From Clostridiales bacterium (lineage in GTDB: Bacteria > Bacillota > Clostridia > Christensenellales > CAG-138), in contig SFEL01000003.1 of the NCBI GenBank assembly GCA_004557245.1, positions 1 through 64,000 of the forward strand: DNA of 64,000 nt, written 5' to 3'. The notes under the pieces were generated by a model. It worked only from the letters and a program-made list of their open reading frames with translations. It did not search any database and had not been told where the DNA came from. Position numbers and translations under genes: made by a program. Below are positions 23,827 through 33,033 of this stretch, one piece after another. The first letter of the stretch is position 1. Every line of letters begins with the position of its first letter.

Positions 23827-25441
23827 GAGGATAGCGGCGTTTGCCATGGCGGCGCTAAGCCTCGCCATGCTGGGCTGCTCAAATGGCGGCGAGCAGCAGA
23901 AGGAAACGCTGGGGCTGGACATAGACGTGCCTATAACCGAGGAGACGCTGCCCGCAGCAGGCGGAGAGATAAAGATGTATATCCCCACCAATGCGGACCT
24001 CACCGACCCGCTTTCCGTAAACACAGAGGAGATGATGAATTTCTTTTCTCTGGTATACGAGAGCCTTATAACCATAAATAACGACGGAAAGCTAAATCCG
24101 GAGCTGGCTGAAAACTGGACCAGCGAGGACGGCGGCAAGACATGGACAGTAAACCTTCGCACCGGGGTTACATGGCATAAGGTGGGCAGAAATTTTACAG
24201 CCAATGACGTCACGGCCACATTCGAGAGGCTGAAGACGCTGGGGGAGGACAGCTACTATTACTACGCCGCCCGGGATATAGAATCCATAGAGGCTATAGA
24301 CAACACGACTCTGAAGGTGGTAATGAAGGAAGGAGGCTACGCCTTCCTGTATGCTATGACCTTTCCTGTAATGATGAACGGTGAGCCGTCAGCATATCCA
24401 CTTGGGACAGGCCCATATTATTACGATGGTTACTCCGGGGAGAGTTTACAGCTTACTGCCAACGATGGCTGGTGGAGGCAGCGGCCTTATATAGACAAAT
24501 TCATCTTCATCGAACGCGACAGCAACGACACCGCCCTTGCCTCATATAATGCGGGCCAGCTGGACGTGGTGCCCACATCTGCCACTACCGTAGGCAAATA
24601 CCGCCAGGACGGAATAACAAACGTGCAGGACGTGATGACGCAGAATGTCGAGATAATGCTGCTGAACAGCAACTCCCAGCCGCTCAACGACGTTAAGGTG
24701 CGTCAGGCTCTCGCATGTGCGCTGGATCGGAGCAAGATAATCTCAAATATTTATATGAACCGCGCTCAGGCCTGCGATGTGCCAATAGCGCCGGATTCAT
24801 GGATATATGAGTCAAAATCAAAACTGTACGATTACAACACCGTAAAGGCGCTGGAACTGTTTGCGGAGGCGGGGTGGACGGACAGCGATGGTGACGGCAG
24901 GCTTGAAAAAAACGGTATGTCCCTAACCGAAATGAGCCTGAAGATACTGGTGAACGATTCTACGGACAGCACACGCAAGAACGCTGCCGCGGCCATAGCG
25001 GAGCAGCTTGAGGAGCTGGGCATAGCTACCGAGATAGTCGCCGCACCCTTTTCCGTGGCGTCAGATAAGAACGAGTATACCGACAAGCTGGCGGCGGGGG
25101 AATACGATATCGCCCTGGTCGGAATAAATGTCGGCAGAGACGGCGACATGCGGGACGTAATGGCGCGGGACGGCAAGGCAAATTACGGCAATTACTATGA
25201 TGCGGAGCTGTATGAGCTCGCCTGCGCCGTGATGAAAGCCGGAGACGAGGCCTCATACCGCAGCGCTGCGTCAAAGTTTCAGCTTGCCTTCGCGGAGAGG
25301 CTGCCGTTCATACCGCTGTATTTCAGGCTGGACAGCATAGTATGCGCTGCCGAAATAAAAGGCATGACGGACGTGCGAGAACCGGATATAATGAGAAACG
25401 TGGATAAGTGGTATATATACACCACGGAAAAACAGAAATAG
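23813..25441 (+). CDS. Solute-binding lipoprotein, peptide/oligopeptide ABC type
   Basis: Extracellular binding protein of family 5 (OppA/DppA type). The start at 23813 gives a classic lipoprotein signal (MNWVRRIAAF, hydrophobic core, lipobox LAMLGC with Cys22). The mature part shows SBP_bac_5 features: LAENWTSEDGGKTWTVNLR, FTANDVTATFERL (about 120) and the second lobe. Total 542 residues. The reading frame is open 37 codons further upstream, but that extension would destroy the signal peptide. No permease or ATPase genes follow, so it is an orphan binding protein. It overlaps the transglycosylase gene by 14 bases and has no clear SD, consistent with coupling. Confidence 0.88.
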   Translation: MNWVRRIAAFAMAALSLAMLGCSNGGEQQKETLGLDIDVPITEETLPAAGGEIKMYIPTNADLTDPLSVNTEEMMNFFSLVYESLITINNDGKLNPELAENWTSEDGGKTWTVNLRTGVTWHKVGRNFTANDVTATFERLKTLGEDSYYYYAARDIESIEAIDNTTLKVVMKEGGYAFLYAMTFPVMMNGEPSAYPLGTGPYYYDGYSGESLQLTANDGWWRQRPYIDKFIFIERDSNDTALASYNAGQLDVVPTSATTVGKYRQDGITNVQDVMTQNVEIMLLNSNSQPLNDVKVRQALACALDRSKIISNIYMNRAQACDVPIAPDSWIYESKSKLYDYNTVKALELFAEAGWTDSDGDGRLEKNGMSLTEMSLKILVNDSTDSTRKNAAAAIAEQLEELGIATEIVAAPFSVASDKNEYTDKLAAGEYDIALVGINVGRDGDMRDVMARDGKANYGNYYDAELYELACAVMKAGDEASYRSAASKFQLAFAERLPFIPLYFRLDSIVCAAEIKGMTDVREPDIMRNVDKWYIYTTEKQK

Positions 25442-25457
25442 CATTATTGGAGAGACG

Positions 25458-25970
25458 ATGGAAAAGAGAAACGTGACGGTATCCGCCATAGTGGCGGCCA
25501 TTGTACTTATAGGCGATCAGCTCAGCAAGCACTGGGCGGAGACGTGGCTTCGGACCAATGGCGAGTATAAGATATGGGACGGGGTGCTGCATCTGCGTTA
25601 CGTCGAAAACCGGGGCGCGGCCTTCGGCATGATGCAGGGGGGGAAGTGGTTCTTCCTGGCGATTACCGGTATAGCCTGCGCGGCGATGCTGTATTTCCTC
25701 ATAAAGGAACGCAAAAGGCTGCATTTTATGATGACCTTTTCCCTCGCGCTGCTGCTTTCCGGCGCGATAGGCAACCTTATAGACAGGGTAGCTCTCGGTT
25801 ACGTCCGGGATATGATATACGTGGCGCTCATAGACTTTGCGGTGTTTAACGTAGCGGATATGGCGGTGACTGTAGGCTGCTGCCTTCTGGTTCTGGACCT
25901 GCTGTTTTTCAAAGGGAAGAAGTATATGGAAATGATGGATAAAAAGCCCCAAACCGGCGAGAACAGCTGA
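25458..25970 (+). CDS. lspA: Lipoprotein signal peptidase (signal peptidase II)
   Basis: Membrane aspartyl protease that removes the signal peptide from lipidated prolipoproteins. 170 residues with four membrane segments. The two catalytic aspartates are Asp109 (GNLIDR) and Asp134 (FNVADMAV); the family motif VENRGAAFG is at residues 49-57. GGAGAG precedes the ATG. It is followed 5 bases later by an RluD-type gene, the common Gram-positive order, and preceded by a lipoprotein gene that is one of its substrates. Confidence 0.96.
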   Translation: MEKRNVTVSAIVAAIVLIGDQLSKHWAETWLRTNGEYKIWDGVLHLRYVENRGAAFGMMQGGKWFFLAITGIACAAMLYFLIKERKRLHFMMTFSLALLLSGAIGNLIDRVALGYVRDMIYVALIDFAVFNVADMAVTVGCCLLVLDLLFFKGKKYMEMMDKKPQTGENS

Positions 25971-25975
25971 TAAAA

Positions 25976-26968
25976 ATGGCAAAGCTAAGGATCGAACAAG
26001 GCGGCGAAACAGAGGAAATTCAGGAGCAGGTGTTTACTGCGGATAAGGCAGGAGAACGGCTGGACGTATTCTGCGCCCGTGTAAGCGATAATACCCGCTC
26101 TGCCGTGCAGCGCATGATACTCAACGGAGACGTCACCCTCAACGGCACGCCCGCAAAGTCAAAGGACAAGCTCAGGGCAGGCGATGCCGTGGCAATAGCT
26201 TTTCGCCCTCCTGAGGAAGTGGATATAGTGCCGCAGGACATACCAATAGACATAGTTTACGAAGATGCGGACATAGCGGTAATAGACAAGCCCAAGGGAA
26301 TGGTGGTACACCCGGCTCCCGGCAATCCCGACGGCACGCTGGTAAACGCCCTCATGTATCACCTCGAGGGGCTTTCCGGCATAGGCGGAGAGATACGCCC
26401 GGGCATAGTCCACAGGATAGACAAGCTGACCTCGGGTCTTGTAGTTGTGGCGAAAAACGATATGGCTCACACCTCCCTTGCGGCGCAAATGAAGGACCAC
26501 AGCGCCCGTAGAACGTATATAGCAATAGTGGACGGCAACATAAGGGAGGACAGCGGCACCGTGGACGCCCCTATAGGCAGGCATCCGGTGGACCGTAAGA
26601 AGATGGCCGTGGTGCAGGGCGGCCGCAATGCCGTGACTCATTGGCGGGTGCTGGAGAGATACGGCGCGTACACACTTATGGAGGCGAGGCTGGAGACCGG
26701 CCGTACACACCAGATAAGGGTTCATATGGCATACATAAAGCACCCCGTATCGGGGGATACGATATACGGTGCGGCAAAGCCGAGGCTGGGCCTTGACGGG
26801 CAGGCGCTGCACGCCGCAAGGCTGGAGCTTACACACCCCCGCACCGGCGAAAGAATGGTTTTTGCCGCAAAGGTGCCGGAATACTTCAGAAGCGCGCTTA
26901 AAAAGGCGGGAAGGACCGGGGAAAAGGACATAGAGGATACCTTAAAAGAGGCTTTTGGGGAGAGTTGA
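25976..26968 (+). CDS. RluD-family 23S rRNA pseudouridine synthase
   Basis: 330 residues: an N-terminal S4 RNA-binding domain (about 25-75, AGERLDVFCARV) and the RluA/RluD catalytic domain with the nucleophile Asp149 in HRIDKLTSGL. Other signatures are DKPKGMVVHP and RLETGRTHQIRVHM. By context (lspA-rluD) this is the ortholog of Bacillus YlyB, acting on large-subunit rRNA. The site in rRNA cannot be deduced. Only 5 bases separate it from lspA. There is a 35-residue basic/acidic tail beyond the family core. Confidence 0.92.
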   Translation: MAKLRIEQGGETEEIQEQVFTADKAGERLDVFCARVSDNTRSAVQRMILNGDVTLNGTPAKSKDKLRAGDAVAIAFRPPEEVDIVPQDIPIDIVYEDADIAVIDKPKGMVVHPAPGNPDGTLVNALMYHLEGLSGIGGEIRPGIVHRIDKLTSGLVVVAKNDMAHTSLAAQMKDHSARRTYIAIVDGNIREDSGTVDAPIGRHPVDRKKMAVVQGGRNAVTHWRVLERYGAYTLMEARLETGRTHQIRVHMAYIKHPVSGDTIYGAAKPRLGLDGQALHAARLELTHPRTGERMVFAAKVPEYFRSALKKAGRTGEKDIEDTLKEAFGES

Positions 26969-26972
26969 ACCT

Positions 26973-27662
26973 ATGAGCGCTAAGGACAGGAAGGGCAGTA
27001 GGGACAAAAGGAAAAACAATGGCGGCGCGCTGGCAAGCACGCTGTTTACAGCGGCAATGATATGCTGCTGCGTGCTGATATACCTGCTTTCCAGAGGCGG
27101 CAGGAATACCGCCAGGGATACCTCGATGGATATCCCGCCGCAGCCTACCGCCCAAATGGAAAGGGTATATCCCTCGGTTGAGGTGTTCTTTGAGAGGGCA
27201 AAGGGCTACGGCTTTGATGCTGAATACACCGAGGATGGCGGCTATGCGCCGGACAAGGGCTATACGCTGAAGCGCGGCGGCCTTGACGGCGGGGCGCTGG
27301 TGCTGTCTATGCGGAACATGGGCGTGTGCGGCTTTACACTGATGATACCTGCTGCGGCCAAGCCGGAGGATCTGCCAGATGATCCCACGCCGGTGGAGCT
27401 TTCGCTGTATGAGCAGCGGCTTGGCAGGTATGAGGAGGAAAGCGCATGGCTGGATAAAAACCTCGGCAGCCTTATAAGCGGAATAGACGTGGGCAGCGAG
27501 GTAACGTACGCAGACAAGGCGGATATGCTCGCGCTGATATGGCAGGCCGCAAAGGACGGCAAGGCGAAGGACATAAGCGGAGACTGGGGCAAGTTCTCCG
27601 TGAGCCGCAAGGAAGGTACGGATGGGAACATAATATACGCTTCCTTTTTGCTGAAAGACTGA
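26973..27662 (+). CDS. Single-pass membrane protein of unknown function
   Basis: 229 residues: a basic cytoplasmic head (residues 1-20), one membrane segment (about 23-42, with a CCC cluster) and an extracytoplasmic region without a recognised domain. GGGGAGA lies about 9 bases before the chosen ATG; an upstream TTG codon is in frame but without an SD. The ATG follows the rluD stop by 4 bases, so it is the last gene of the lspA-rluD operon. I do not recognise the family. A charged helical C-terminal half (VGSEVTYADKADMLAL) is the only regular feature. Confidence 0.65.
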   Translation: MSAKDRKGSRDKRKNNGGALASTLFTAAMICCCVLIYLLSRGGRNTARDTSMDIPPQPTAQMERVYPSVEVFFERAKGYGFDAEYTEDGGYAPDKGYTLKRGGLDGGALVLSMRNMGVCGFTLMIPAAAKPEDLPDDPTPVELSLYEQRLGRYEEESAWLDKNLGSLISGIDVGSEVTYADKADMLALIWQAAKDGKAKDISGDWGKFSVSRKEGTDGNIIYASFLLKD

Positions 27663-27738
27663 CGTATATAAAACTAAACCAAAGCTTAATCAACATTTGA
27701 TGGGTTTGTAATACTTTTGTGATGAAAAAGCTTATGGG

Positions 27739-27758
27739 GCAGGTTATAATAAACCTGC
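27739..27758 (+). promoter_or_regulatory. Palindrome covering a TATAAT -10 upstream of clpC
   Basis: GCAGGTTATAATAAACCTGC is a perfect 7+7 inverted repeat with a 6-base centre that includes TATAAT (27745-27750). No good -35 is seen 17 bases upstream. A repressor bound here would cover the -10. It lies 141 bases before clpC. Confidence 0.45.
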
Positions 27759-27802
27759 AAGTGAGAAATGGTCGGTCCCTTTCAAGGCTACCAAAGATTT
27801 TG

Positions 27803-27832
27803 CGGCTCCTGTCACAAACGGGAGCCGTTTTT
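27803..27832 (+). terminator. Intrinsic terminator between the palindromic promoter and clpC
   Basis: A perfect 7-bp stem (CGGCTCC/GGAGCCG) with an 11-base loop and TTTTTCG tail. It lies about 45 bases downstream of the TATAAT at 27745, so it would cut a short RNA or act as an attenuator of clpC. Confidence 0.75.
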
Positions 27833-27898
27833 CGTTGCCTGAAAAACGCTTTTGCATTAGAATATAAAATAAGATTGTTATAAATTGGGAGGTCAGAT

Positions 27899-30319
27899 AT
27901 GGACTTCATAGATAGATTTACAGAGGGAGCCCGCCGGGCGCTTGCGCTTTCTCAGGACAGTGCCAAGGAGATGGGGCATAATTACGTGGGCAGCGAGCAT
28001 CTGCTGCTGGGACTCATAAAAGAAGGCGAGGGTGCGGCGGCACGCGCCCTGGCACAGCTTGGCATACGGGAGGCGGACGTATCCGCACGGGCGGACGAGC
28101 TGGTAGGCCACGGGGATTACCACTTTACCGACAGCTTCGGCTATACCCCCCGCACAAAGAAGATACTCGAATTGAGCCTCTATGAGGCTAAGTCACTTAA
28201 AAACAGCTATATAGGCACGGAGCACATACTGCTTGCCATCATACGGGAGAAGGACTGCGTGGCTGTGCGTATTCTGGAGGATCTTGGCGTGGACTTTACG
28301 CTGCTGTATCAGATGCTTGCAGGAACCACGAGGAAGCCGGAAAGCGCAAGAGCTCAGGCGGAGGAGGACGGCACCCCGGTATTGAACAAATACGGCCGCG
28401 ACCTTACCAGGCAGGCGAAAAACGGCGAGCTCGACCCGGTGATAGGCCGTGAAAACGAGATACAGCGCATTATACAGATACTTTCGCGGCGGACCAAGAA
28501 CAATCCGGTGCTCATTGGAGACCCCGGCGTGGGCAAAAGCGCAATAATAGAGGGACTGGCCCAGCGCATCGCTTCTGGCAACATACCGGAGCTACTCAAA
28601 AACAAGCGGGTGGTGACGCTGGATCTTGGCGGTATGCTGGCCGGCACAAAATACCGGGGTGAATTTGAAGAACGAATAAAGGCCGCCATAGACGAACTCA
28701 TCGAAAACAAGAATACAATACTCTTTATAGACGAGCTGCATACCATCGTGGGCGCGGGGGCTTCGGAGGGCAGCATAGACGCTTCCAACATCATGAAGCC
28801 CGCATTGGCCCGCGGCGAGATGCAGGTGATAGGCGCTACTACACTTGACGAGTACCGGCGCTATATAGAAAAGGACGCGGCCCTGGAGCGGCGCTTTCAG
28901 CCCGTGACGGTAGGCGAACCCACAAAGGAAGAGGCAGTAGAGATACTTTTCGGCCTCAGGGACAGATATGAGGCCCACCACAAGGCCACCATCACCGACG
29001 AGGCCATACGGGCGGCGGTAGAGCTTTCGGACAGGTATATTTCGGACAGGTTCCTGCCGGACAAGGCAATAGACCTCATGGACGAGGCGGCGAGCCGCGT
29101 GCGCCTTGCGGCATTTGTAGCCCCGGCCGGAATGAAGGAGCTTGACGGCAAGCTTGCTGAGCTGCTCAAGGAAAAGGAAGAGGCGGTAAACAATCAGAAC
29201 TTCGAGAGGGCGGCCGCTATAAGGGACGAGGAACGGGCCATACGCGACGAGATGACCTCAAGAAAGGCCAGCTGGGAGCGGGAGCGGGAGGGCCGCAAGT
29301 GCGTCGTAACGGAAAACAGCATAGCGGAAGTAGTGAACGCATGGACGGGCATACCCGTGAACCGGCTCACGGAGGACGAGAGCGAGAAGCTGCTGCACCT
29401 CGAGGATGAGCTTCACAAGCGTGTCATAGGGCAGGACGAGGCGGTGGAGGCCGTAGCGCGGGCCATACGCCGGGCGCGGGCAGGACTCAAGGATCCCAAG
29501 CGCCCCATAGGCTCGTATCTTTTCCTCGGGCCGACGGGAGTGGGCAAGACCGAGCTTTCAAAGGCTCTGGCCGAGGTGATGTTCTCGAATGAGGACGCCA
29601 TGATACGTCTGGATATGTCGGAATATATGGAGTCCCACAGCGTAAGCAAGCTGGTAGGTTCGCCTCCGGGCTACGTGGGCTTCGACGAAGGCGGACAGCT
29701 TACCGAGCGGGTGCGCCGCAAGCCCTACTGCGTGATATTGCTGGACGAGATAGAAAAGGCGCACCCGGACGTGTTCAATATACTTCTTCAGGTACTGGAG
29801 GACGGGCGGCTGACAGATTCCAAGGGAAGGACAGTGGACTTCCGCAACACAATAATAATCATGACCTCAAATATAGGCGCTGCGGCTGCGGCGGGCCGGA
29901 ACACCGTAGGCTTCGGCAGCGAAAGCAAGGCCCTTACCTATGAGCGCATGAGGGAAGCCATGATGGGGGAGCTGAAGAAGACCTTTTCGCCGGAGTTCCT
30001 GAACAGGATAGACGAGATAATCGTGTTCCACCCGCTGGAGCAGGAGCAGGCGGCAAAGATAGTGCGCCTTATGCTAAAGGGGGTGGCTGACAGGCTTCGT
30101 GAGCGGGGTATAGATCTGACGTTCTCGGAGGGCGCAGTAGAGCAGCTTTCCAGGGACGGCTTTGATCCCGTGTACGGCGCGCGGCCGCTCAGAAGGGCCA
30201 TACAGCATCAGGTGGAGGACAGCCTCAGCGAGGAACTGCTGTCGGGGAAAATACGCCTTGGAGATAAAGTAAAAGCGAAAGCCAAGGGCGGAAAGCTTGC
30301 CTTTGAGAAAACGCACTAA
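27899..30319 (+). CDS. clpC: ATP-dependent Clp protease ATPase ClpC
   Basis: HSP100 unfoldase that feeds ClpP. 806 residues: double Clp N-domain (about 1-140), AAA+ 1 with GDPGVGKSA (about 207-215) and LFIDELHT, the middle domain with a UVR-like motif ([19 protein letters not shown]), AAA+ 2 with [10 protein letters not shown] (about 544-553), and the C-terminal D2-small domain. GGGAGG precedes the ATG. Unlike Bacillus, ctsR, mcsA and mcsB are not upstream, so control by CtsR is not shown; a palindromic promoter and an intrinsic terminator precede the gene. Confidence 0.95.
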   Translation: MDFIDRFTEGARRALALSQDSAKEMGHNYVGSEHLLLGLIKEGEGAAARALAQLGIREADVSARADELVGHGDYHFTDSFGYTPRTKKILELSLYEAKSLKNSYIGTEHILLAIIREKDCVAVRILEDLGVDFTLLYQMLAGTTRKPESARAQAEEDGTPVLNKYGRDLTRQAKNGELDPVIGRENEIQRIIQILSRRTKNNPVLIGDPGVGKSAIIEGLAQRIASGNIPELLKNKRVVTLDLGGMLAGTKYRGEFEERIKAAIDELIENKNTILFIDELHTIVGAGASEGSIDASNIMKPALARGEMQVIGATTLDEYRRYIEKDAALERRFQPVTVGEPTKEEAVEILFGLRDRYEAHHKATITDEAIRAAVELSDRYISDRFLPDKAIDLMDEAASRVRLAAFVAPAGMKELDGKLAELLKEKEEAVNNQNFERAAAIRDEERAIRDEMTSRKASWEREREGRKCVVTENSIAEVVNAWTGIPVNRLTEDESEKLLHLEDELHKRVIGQDEAVEAVARAIRRARAGLKDPKRPIGSYLFLGPTGVGKTELSKALAEVMFSNEDAMIRLDMSEYMESHSVSKLVGSPPGYVGFDEGGQLTERVRRKPYCVILLDEIEKAHPDVFNILLQVLEDGRLTDSKGRTVDFRNTIIIMTSNIGAAAAAGRNTVGFGSESKALTYERMREAMMGELKKTFSPEFLNRIDEIIVFHPLEQEQAAKIVRLMLKGVADRLRERGIDLTFSEGAVEQLSRDGFDPVYGARPLRRAIQHQVEDSLSEELLSGKIRLGDKVKAKAKGGKLAFEKTH

Positions 30320-30362
30320 AAAAAGTCAGGTATTATTAACAATTTGTTTAAGGTATCCGGGG

Positions 30363-30390
30363 TTGCAAAGTGCGAACTTGGGTGTACAAT
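30363..30390 (+). promoter_or_regulatory. Promoter of the amidase-lipoprotein operon
   Basis: TTGCAA, 16 bases, TACAAT. It lies 45 bases before the amidase ATG. Confidence 0.65.
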
Positions 30391-30434
30391 AAAAAAGAAC
30401 CTTTTAGGTGTATTTTTGACAACAGGTGCGAAAT

Positions 30435-31235
30435 ATGAAGGCATTGACGAAAAGGACAATTGCATTACTGCTTTGTATTACGGCGCTGATGAGCTTTAGC
30501 GCTGCCTTTGCCGTACCTGTGATGGACCATGACCCATACCCTGTAAAGCCGGGCGGGAATACACCGATTCCTCAGGCCACGGATATGCCTGAGCAGCCCC
30601 TCAAGGACGTGATTATAGGTATAGACCCCGGCCATCAGCTCAAGGCGGACAGCGGACAGGAGCAGATATCTCCCAATGACGAAAAGACCACCAAGGACCG
30701 CATGACAAGGGGCTGCACTGGCGTCCGCTCCGGCGTCAACGAATACGATGTGAACCTTGCCGTGTCCGTGAAGCTCATGTCGCTGCTTCAGGACGCCGGC
30801 GCTACAGTAGTCATGACGCGCACAAAAAACGACGTTTCGGTTTCCAACAAAGAGCGGGCTGAAATGATGAACGATGCGAGGGTGGATTTTTGGATAAGGA
30901 TACACTGCAACAGTTCAACGTCAAAGCTGACTGAGGGCGCGCTGGTGATAGCGCCGTCAAAGCAGATGGCCATAGGCGCACAAAGCGAAGCACTGGGCAA
31001 GGCGCTGCTCGATGAATTCTGCGCTGCTACAGGCGCAATCAACAGGAGTGTGATCTATTCCGCCAGCCAGACCGGCTTCAACTGGTCGGATAGCCCGGTA
31101 GTGACCATCGAAATGGGGTATCTTTCCAATCCGCAGGAGGATACGAAATTATGCCGGGCGTCATATCAGGACGCATGTGCCGCAGGTATTTATAACGGCA
31201 TAATAAAATACATGAATGGGAGGGACGAGCAATGA
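30435..31235 (+). CDS. Secreted N-acetylmuramoyl-L-alanine amidase
   Basis: Amidase_3 zinc enzyme that cuts the bond between MurNAc and the stem peptide. 266 residues with a Sec signal peptide (MKALTKRTIALLLCITALMS, cleavage likely after AFA), a short Pro-rich linker, then the catalytic domain: GIDPGHQ (first His), the Asn/Glu region NEYDVNLAV, the second His in RIHCNSS and the catalytic Glu in IEMGYLSNP. I chose the ATG at 30435, 6 bases after AGGTG; the GTG nine bases earlier overlaps the SD. Its stop overlaps the lipoprotein gene start by 4 bases. Confidence 0.93.
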   Translation: MKALTKRTIALLLCITALMSFSAAFAVPVMDHDPYPVKPGGNTPIPQATDMPEQPLKDVIIGIDPGHQLKADSGQEQISPNDEKTTKDRMTRGCTGVRSGVNEYDVNLAVSVKLMSLLQDAGATVVMTRTKNDVSVSNKERAEMMNDARVDFWIRIHCNSSTSKLTEGALVIAPSKQMAIGAQSEALGKALLDEFCAATGAINRSVIYSASQTGFNWSDSPVVTIEMGYLSNPQEDTKLCRASYQDACAAGIYNGIIKYMNGRDEQ

Positions 31236-32095
31236 AAAAGATAACGGCGCTCGTCCTTGCAATTTTAATGACGGCTGCCTTTACGGGCTGTGCCCCAAAA
31301 GAGAAACCGGCGGCCATTGAGGAGCCGCAGGCAACGCCTGAGCCGGAACCACAGGAAGTCGAGAGCACAATAGAACAGAACCCGGTGTCGGCATTCTATA
31401 CCGGCTACAGATCGGCCACGGTGGCCATGGAAGCGCTGTTCCGCAGCCGACTTGAGGACGATAAAAGCGCGGAAGCGGCGGATACGCTGCTTTACCTTGC
31501 GGATCACGACATGCGGGTATCGGAAGGCAACGCTACATTCGGCTGGCTGCTTTCTACGGGTGAGGAGGACCAGTTCGCGTCCTCTGTGACGGGCGCGGCG
31601 GAGGGCAAGGGTTCCATAGCTCCACACGGTGTGGTGATAGACGATTCGGAGGAGGAATCCGAGGAAGCCGAAGCGGCAAAAAACGATGATGGGGTTAATA
31701 CCGAAACGATGCCTATCATTACGGACAATCTTCCTCTCGCTATACCCAATGGTGACGGGGAAGAAGCTGATGCGGCCGGCGATGAACAAAAATCGGGATA
31801 TGATCTGAAATTTGAGTATGCTGACGGCACAGTGCTATCGGGCAGCCTGAACGATTCGGTATTGAGCTTTCATGTGGAAGGTCAGGATAAACACAGCGTC
31901 ACCATAGAATTTCAGGACAACGTATGGGTATCCACCGTCACGAGGGACGACGGTACCATTACCACATTAAGGTGTGACGTGGACGGCTTCCATTTTAACG
32001 TATCCAAGGCAAAGGGCACAGATGTACCTGACGAGAAGGTATACGTCTGGCTCAGCGACGGTACCGGAGCAAAGCGCGAGGATATTTCGGCGTAA
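31232..32095 (+). CDS. Lipoprotein of unknown function with acidic linker
   Basis: 287 residues. The N-terminal signal ends in the lipobox AFTGC (Cys20), followed by a Pro/Glu-rich linker (about 21-45) and a second acidic linker (about 135-165, Glu/Ala-rich). The C-terminal third (about 190-287) looks like a small beta-rich domain (YADGTVLSGSLND, VSTVTRDDGTITTLRCDVDG). No catalytic motif was recognised. It is coupled to the amidase gene (4-base overlap), so it may be an envelope partner. Its terminator has been split by the second copy of the structured element. Confidence 0.72.
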   Translation: MKKITALVLAILMTAAFTGCAPKEKPAAIEEPQATPEPEPQEVESTIEQNPVSAFYTGYRSATVAMEALFRSRLEDDKSAEAADTLLYLADHDMRVSEGNATFGWLLSTGEEDQFASSVTGAAEGKGSIAPHGVVIDDSEEESEEAEAAKNDDGVNTETMPIITDNLPLAIPNGDGEEADAAGDEQKSGYDLKFEYADGTVLSGSLNDSVLSFHVEGQDKHSVTIEFQDNVWVSTVTRDDGTITTLRCDVDGFHFNVSKAKGTDVPDEKVYVWLSDGTGAKREDISA

Positions 32096-32099
32096 ATCA

Positions 32100-32121
32100 A
32101 AAGGACGGTATCTGCCGCCCT
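32100..32121 (+). repeat. Left copy of the duplicated lipoprotein-gene terminator hairpin
   Basis: 22 bases that recur at 32325-32346 with one change (T for C in the stem). They fold as AGGACGGT-ATCT-GCCGCCCT. The left copy is followed by CAGTCTGTC, the left end of the element, and has no T-run. Confidence 0.82.
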
Positions 32122-32324
32122 CAGTCTGTCAAAAAAACCCCGGGGTTGATAAGGGGCCGCAGCCCCATATGGCTTTATTCGGATTTGGCGACATGCGCGG
32201 CAAATCCGCAAAAGCTCTTGCGCAGCAAGGCTTTCCCTGCATGAGGTGCTGGCCGCGCCATGGGCGCAAGCACCGAATGAGAAAACTCAAAAAAGTGGCG
32301 TTAAGCCACTTTTTTGACACTCTG
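32122..32324. mobile_element. Structured MITE-like element, copy 2 (203 bp)
   Basis: Second copy of the element at 14712-14954, again between two copies of a host terminator hairpin. Its ends are better inverted repeats: CAGTCTGTCAAAAAA against CAGAGTGTCAAAAAA (13 of 15). The left about 40 bases and the right about 95 bases match copy 1 closely. The centre is unlike copy 1 but also fully structured: CGGATTTG/CAAATCCG and a bulged AAAGC-CTTGC/GCAAG-GCTTT hairpin. The right module again has the GGTGC/GCACC stem and an AAAAAAGTGGC/GCCACTTTTTT stem with T-run, so the element brings its own terminator-like hairpin. Confidence 0.82.
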
Positions 32325-32351
32325 AAAGGACGGCATCTGCCGCCCTTTTTA
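32325..32351 (+). terminator. Right copy of the lipoprotein-gene terminator, with T-run
   Basis: AGGACGGC-ATCT-GCCGCCCT (7 of 8 pairs) followed by TTTTAAG. This copy keeps the original tail. It faces the end of the minus-strand zinc-ribbon gene. Confidence 0.75.
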
Positions 32352-32363
32352 AGAGTAGCATGT

Positions 32364-33029
32364 TCAGTCCATAGCCACGTCTGTAAGTATCCAGCCCAAT
32401 CCTGCCGAAGACTTTATGCCGGTGCCGCAGTAGTGGCATATCTTGCTGCCGACTATCGGTAACGGTGCGCCGCAGTTGGGACAGTTGAAGCCCCGCACCT
32501 CGCCGTCGACATTGCCGTCATAGGCTGCGATGTATTTGAGGGTCAGCCTTACGGGACGCAGCGCGTCACGGGAATCGAGATATTCTGCCGCCGCCTGAAA
32601 TACCAGTATGCGGTCCCGGCCCCTGTCGTCGTAGTCGGACAGCGCCGCATTGTACACCTCTATGCCGCCCTTTACGTCTGGAGGCAGGGAGTAGGCCAAG
32701 CGTTCCCTGAAGGAATCGGACACGCCCTCGCGAAACAGTATGCGCCCTTCCTTGGAGCTTTGCAGGTATATACGTGCGTCCTTCTTTACGCGGTTGAGCA
32801 CCATTGCGGGATTGTATTCCGGAAAGTCCCGCTTTATCCTGTCGAGAAACAGGTCGCCCGCAGAAGAAAGGGAGCGTATCTTAGGCCTTTCGACAGCTCC
32901 GGTGCTCTTCAAGGCGGAAAGTATATAGGAGAGTATGTTGCCGGCATTGTGAAAGAAGCGCATGGCGGGTACTGCCACGCACAGCAGCACAGCGCCTATT
33001 ACTATGCAAAGTACCGTGCTTCCGCTCAT
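32364..33029 (-). CDS. Membrane-anchored protein with C-terminal zinc ribbon
   Basis: 221 residues: an N-terminal membrane segment (about 4-24), a helical/beta middle (about 60-175) and a C-terminal zinc ribbon with CPNCGAPL and CHYCG (about residues 182-200). The middle part resembles the small domain found in Tim44-like or zinc-ribbon membrane proteins, but I cannot name the family with confidence. It starts 4 bases after the Mrp stop and has no separate SD, so it is coupled to Mrp. Function unknown. Confidence 0.7.
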   Translation of the reverse strand: MSGSTVLCIVIGAVLLCVAVPAMRFFHNAGNILSYILSALKSTGAVERPKIRSLSSAGDLFLDRIKRDFPEYNPAMVLNRVKKDARIYLQSSKEGRILFREGVSDSFRERLAYSLPPDVKGGIEVYNAALSDYDDRGRDRILVFQAAAEYLDSRDALRPVRLTLKYIAAYDGNVDGEVRGFNCPNCGAPLPIVGSKICHYCGTGIKSSAGLGWILTDVAMD

Positions 33030-33033
33030 ACGC

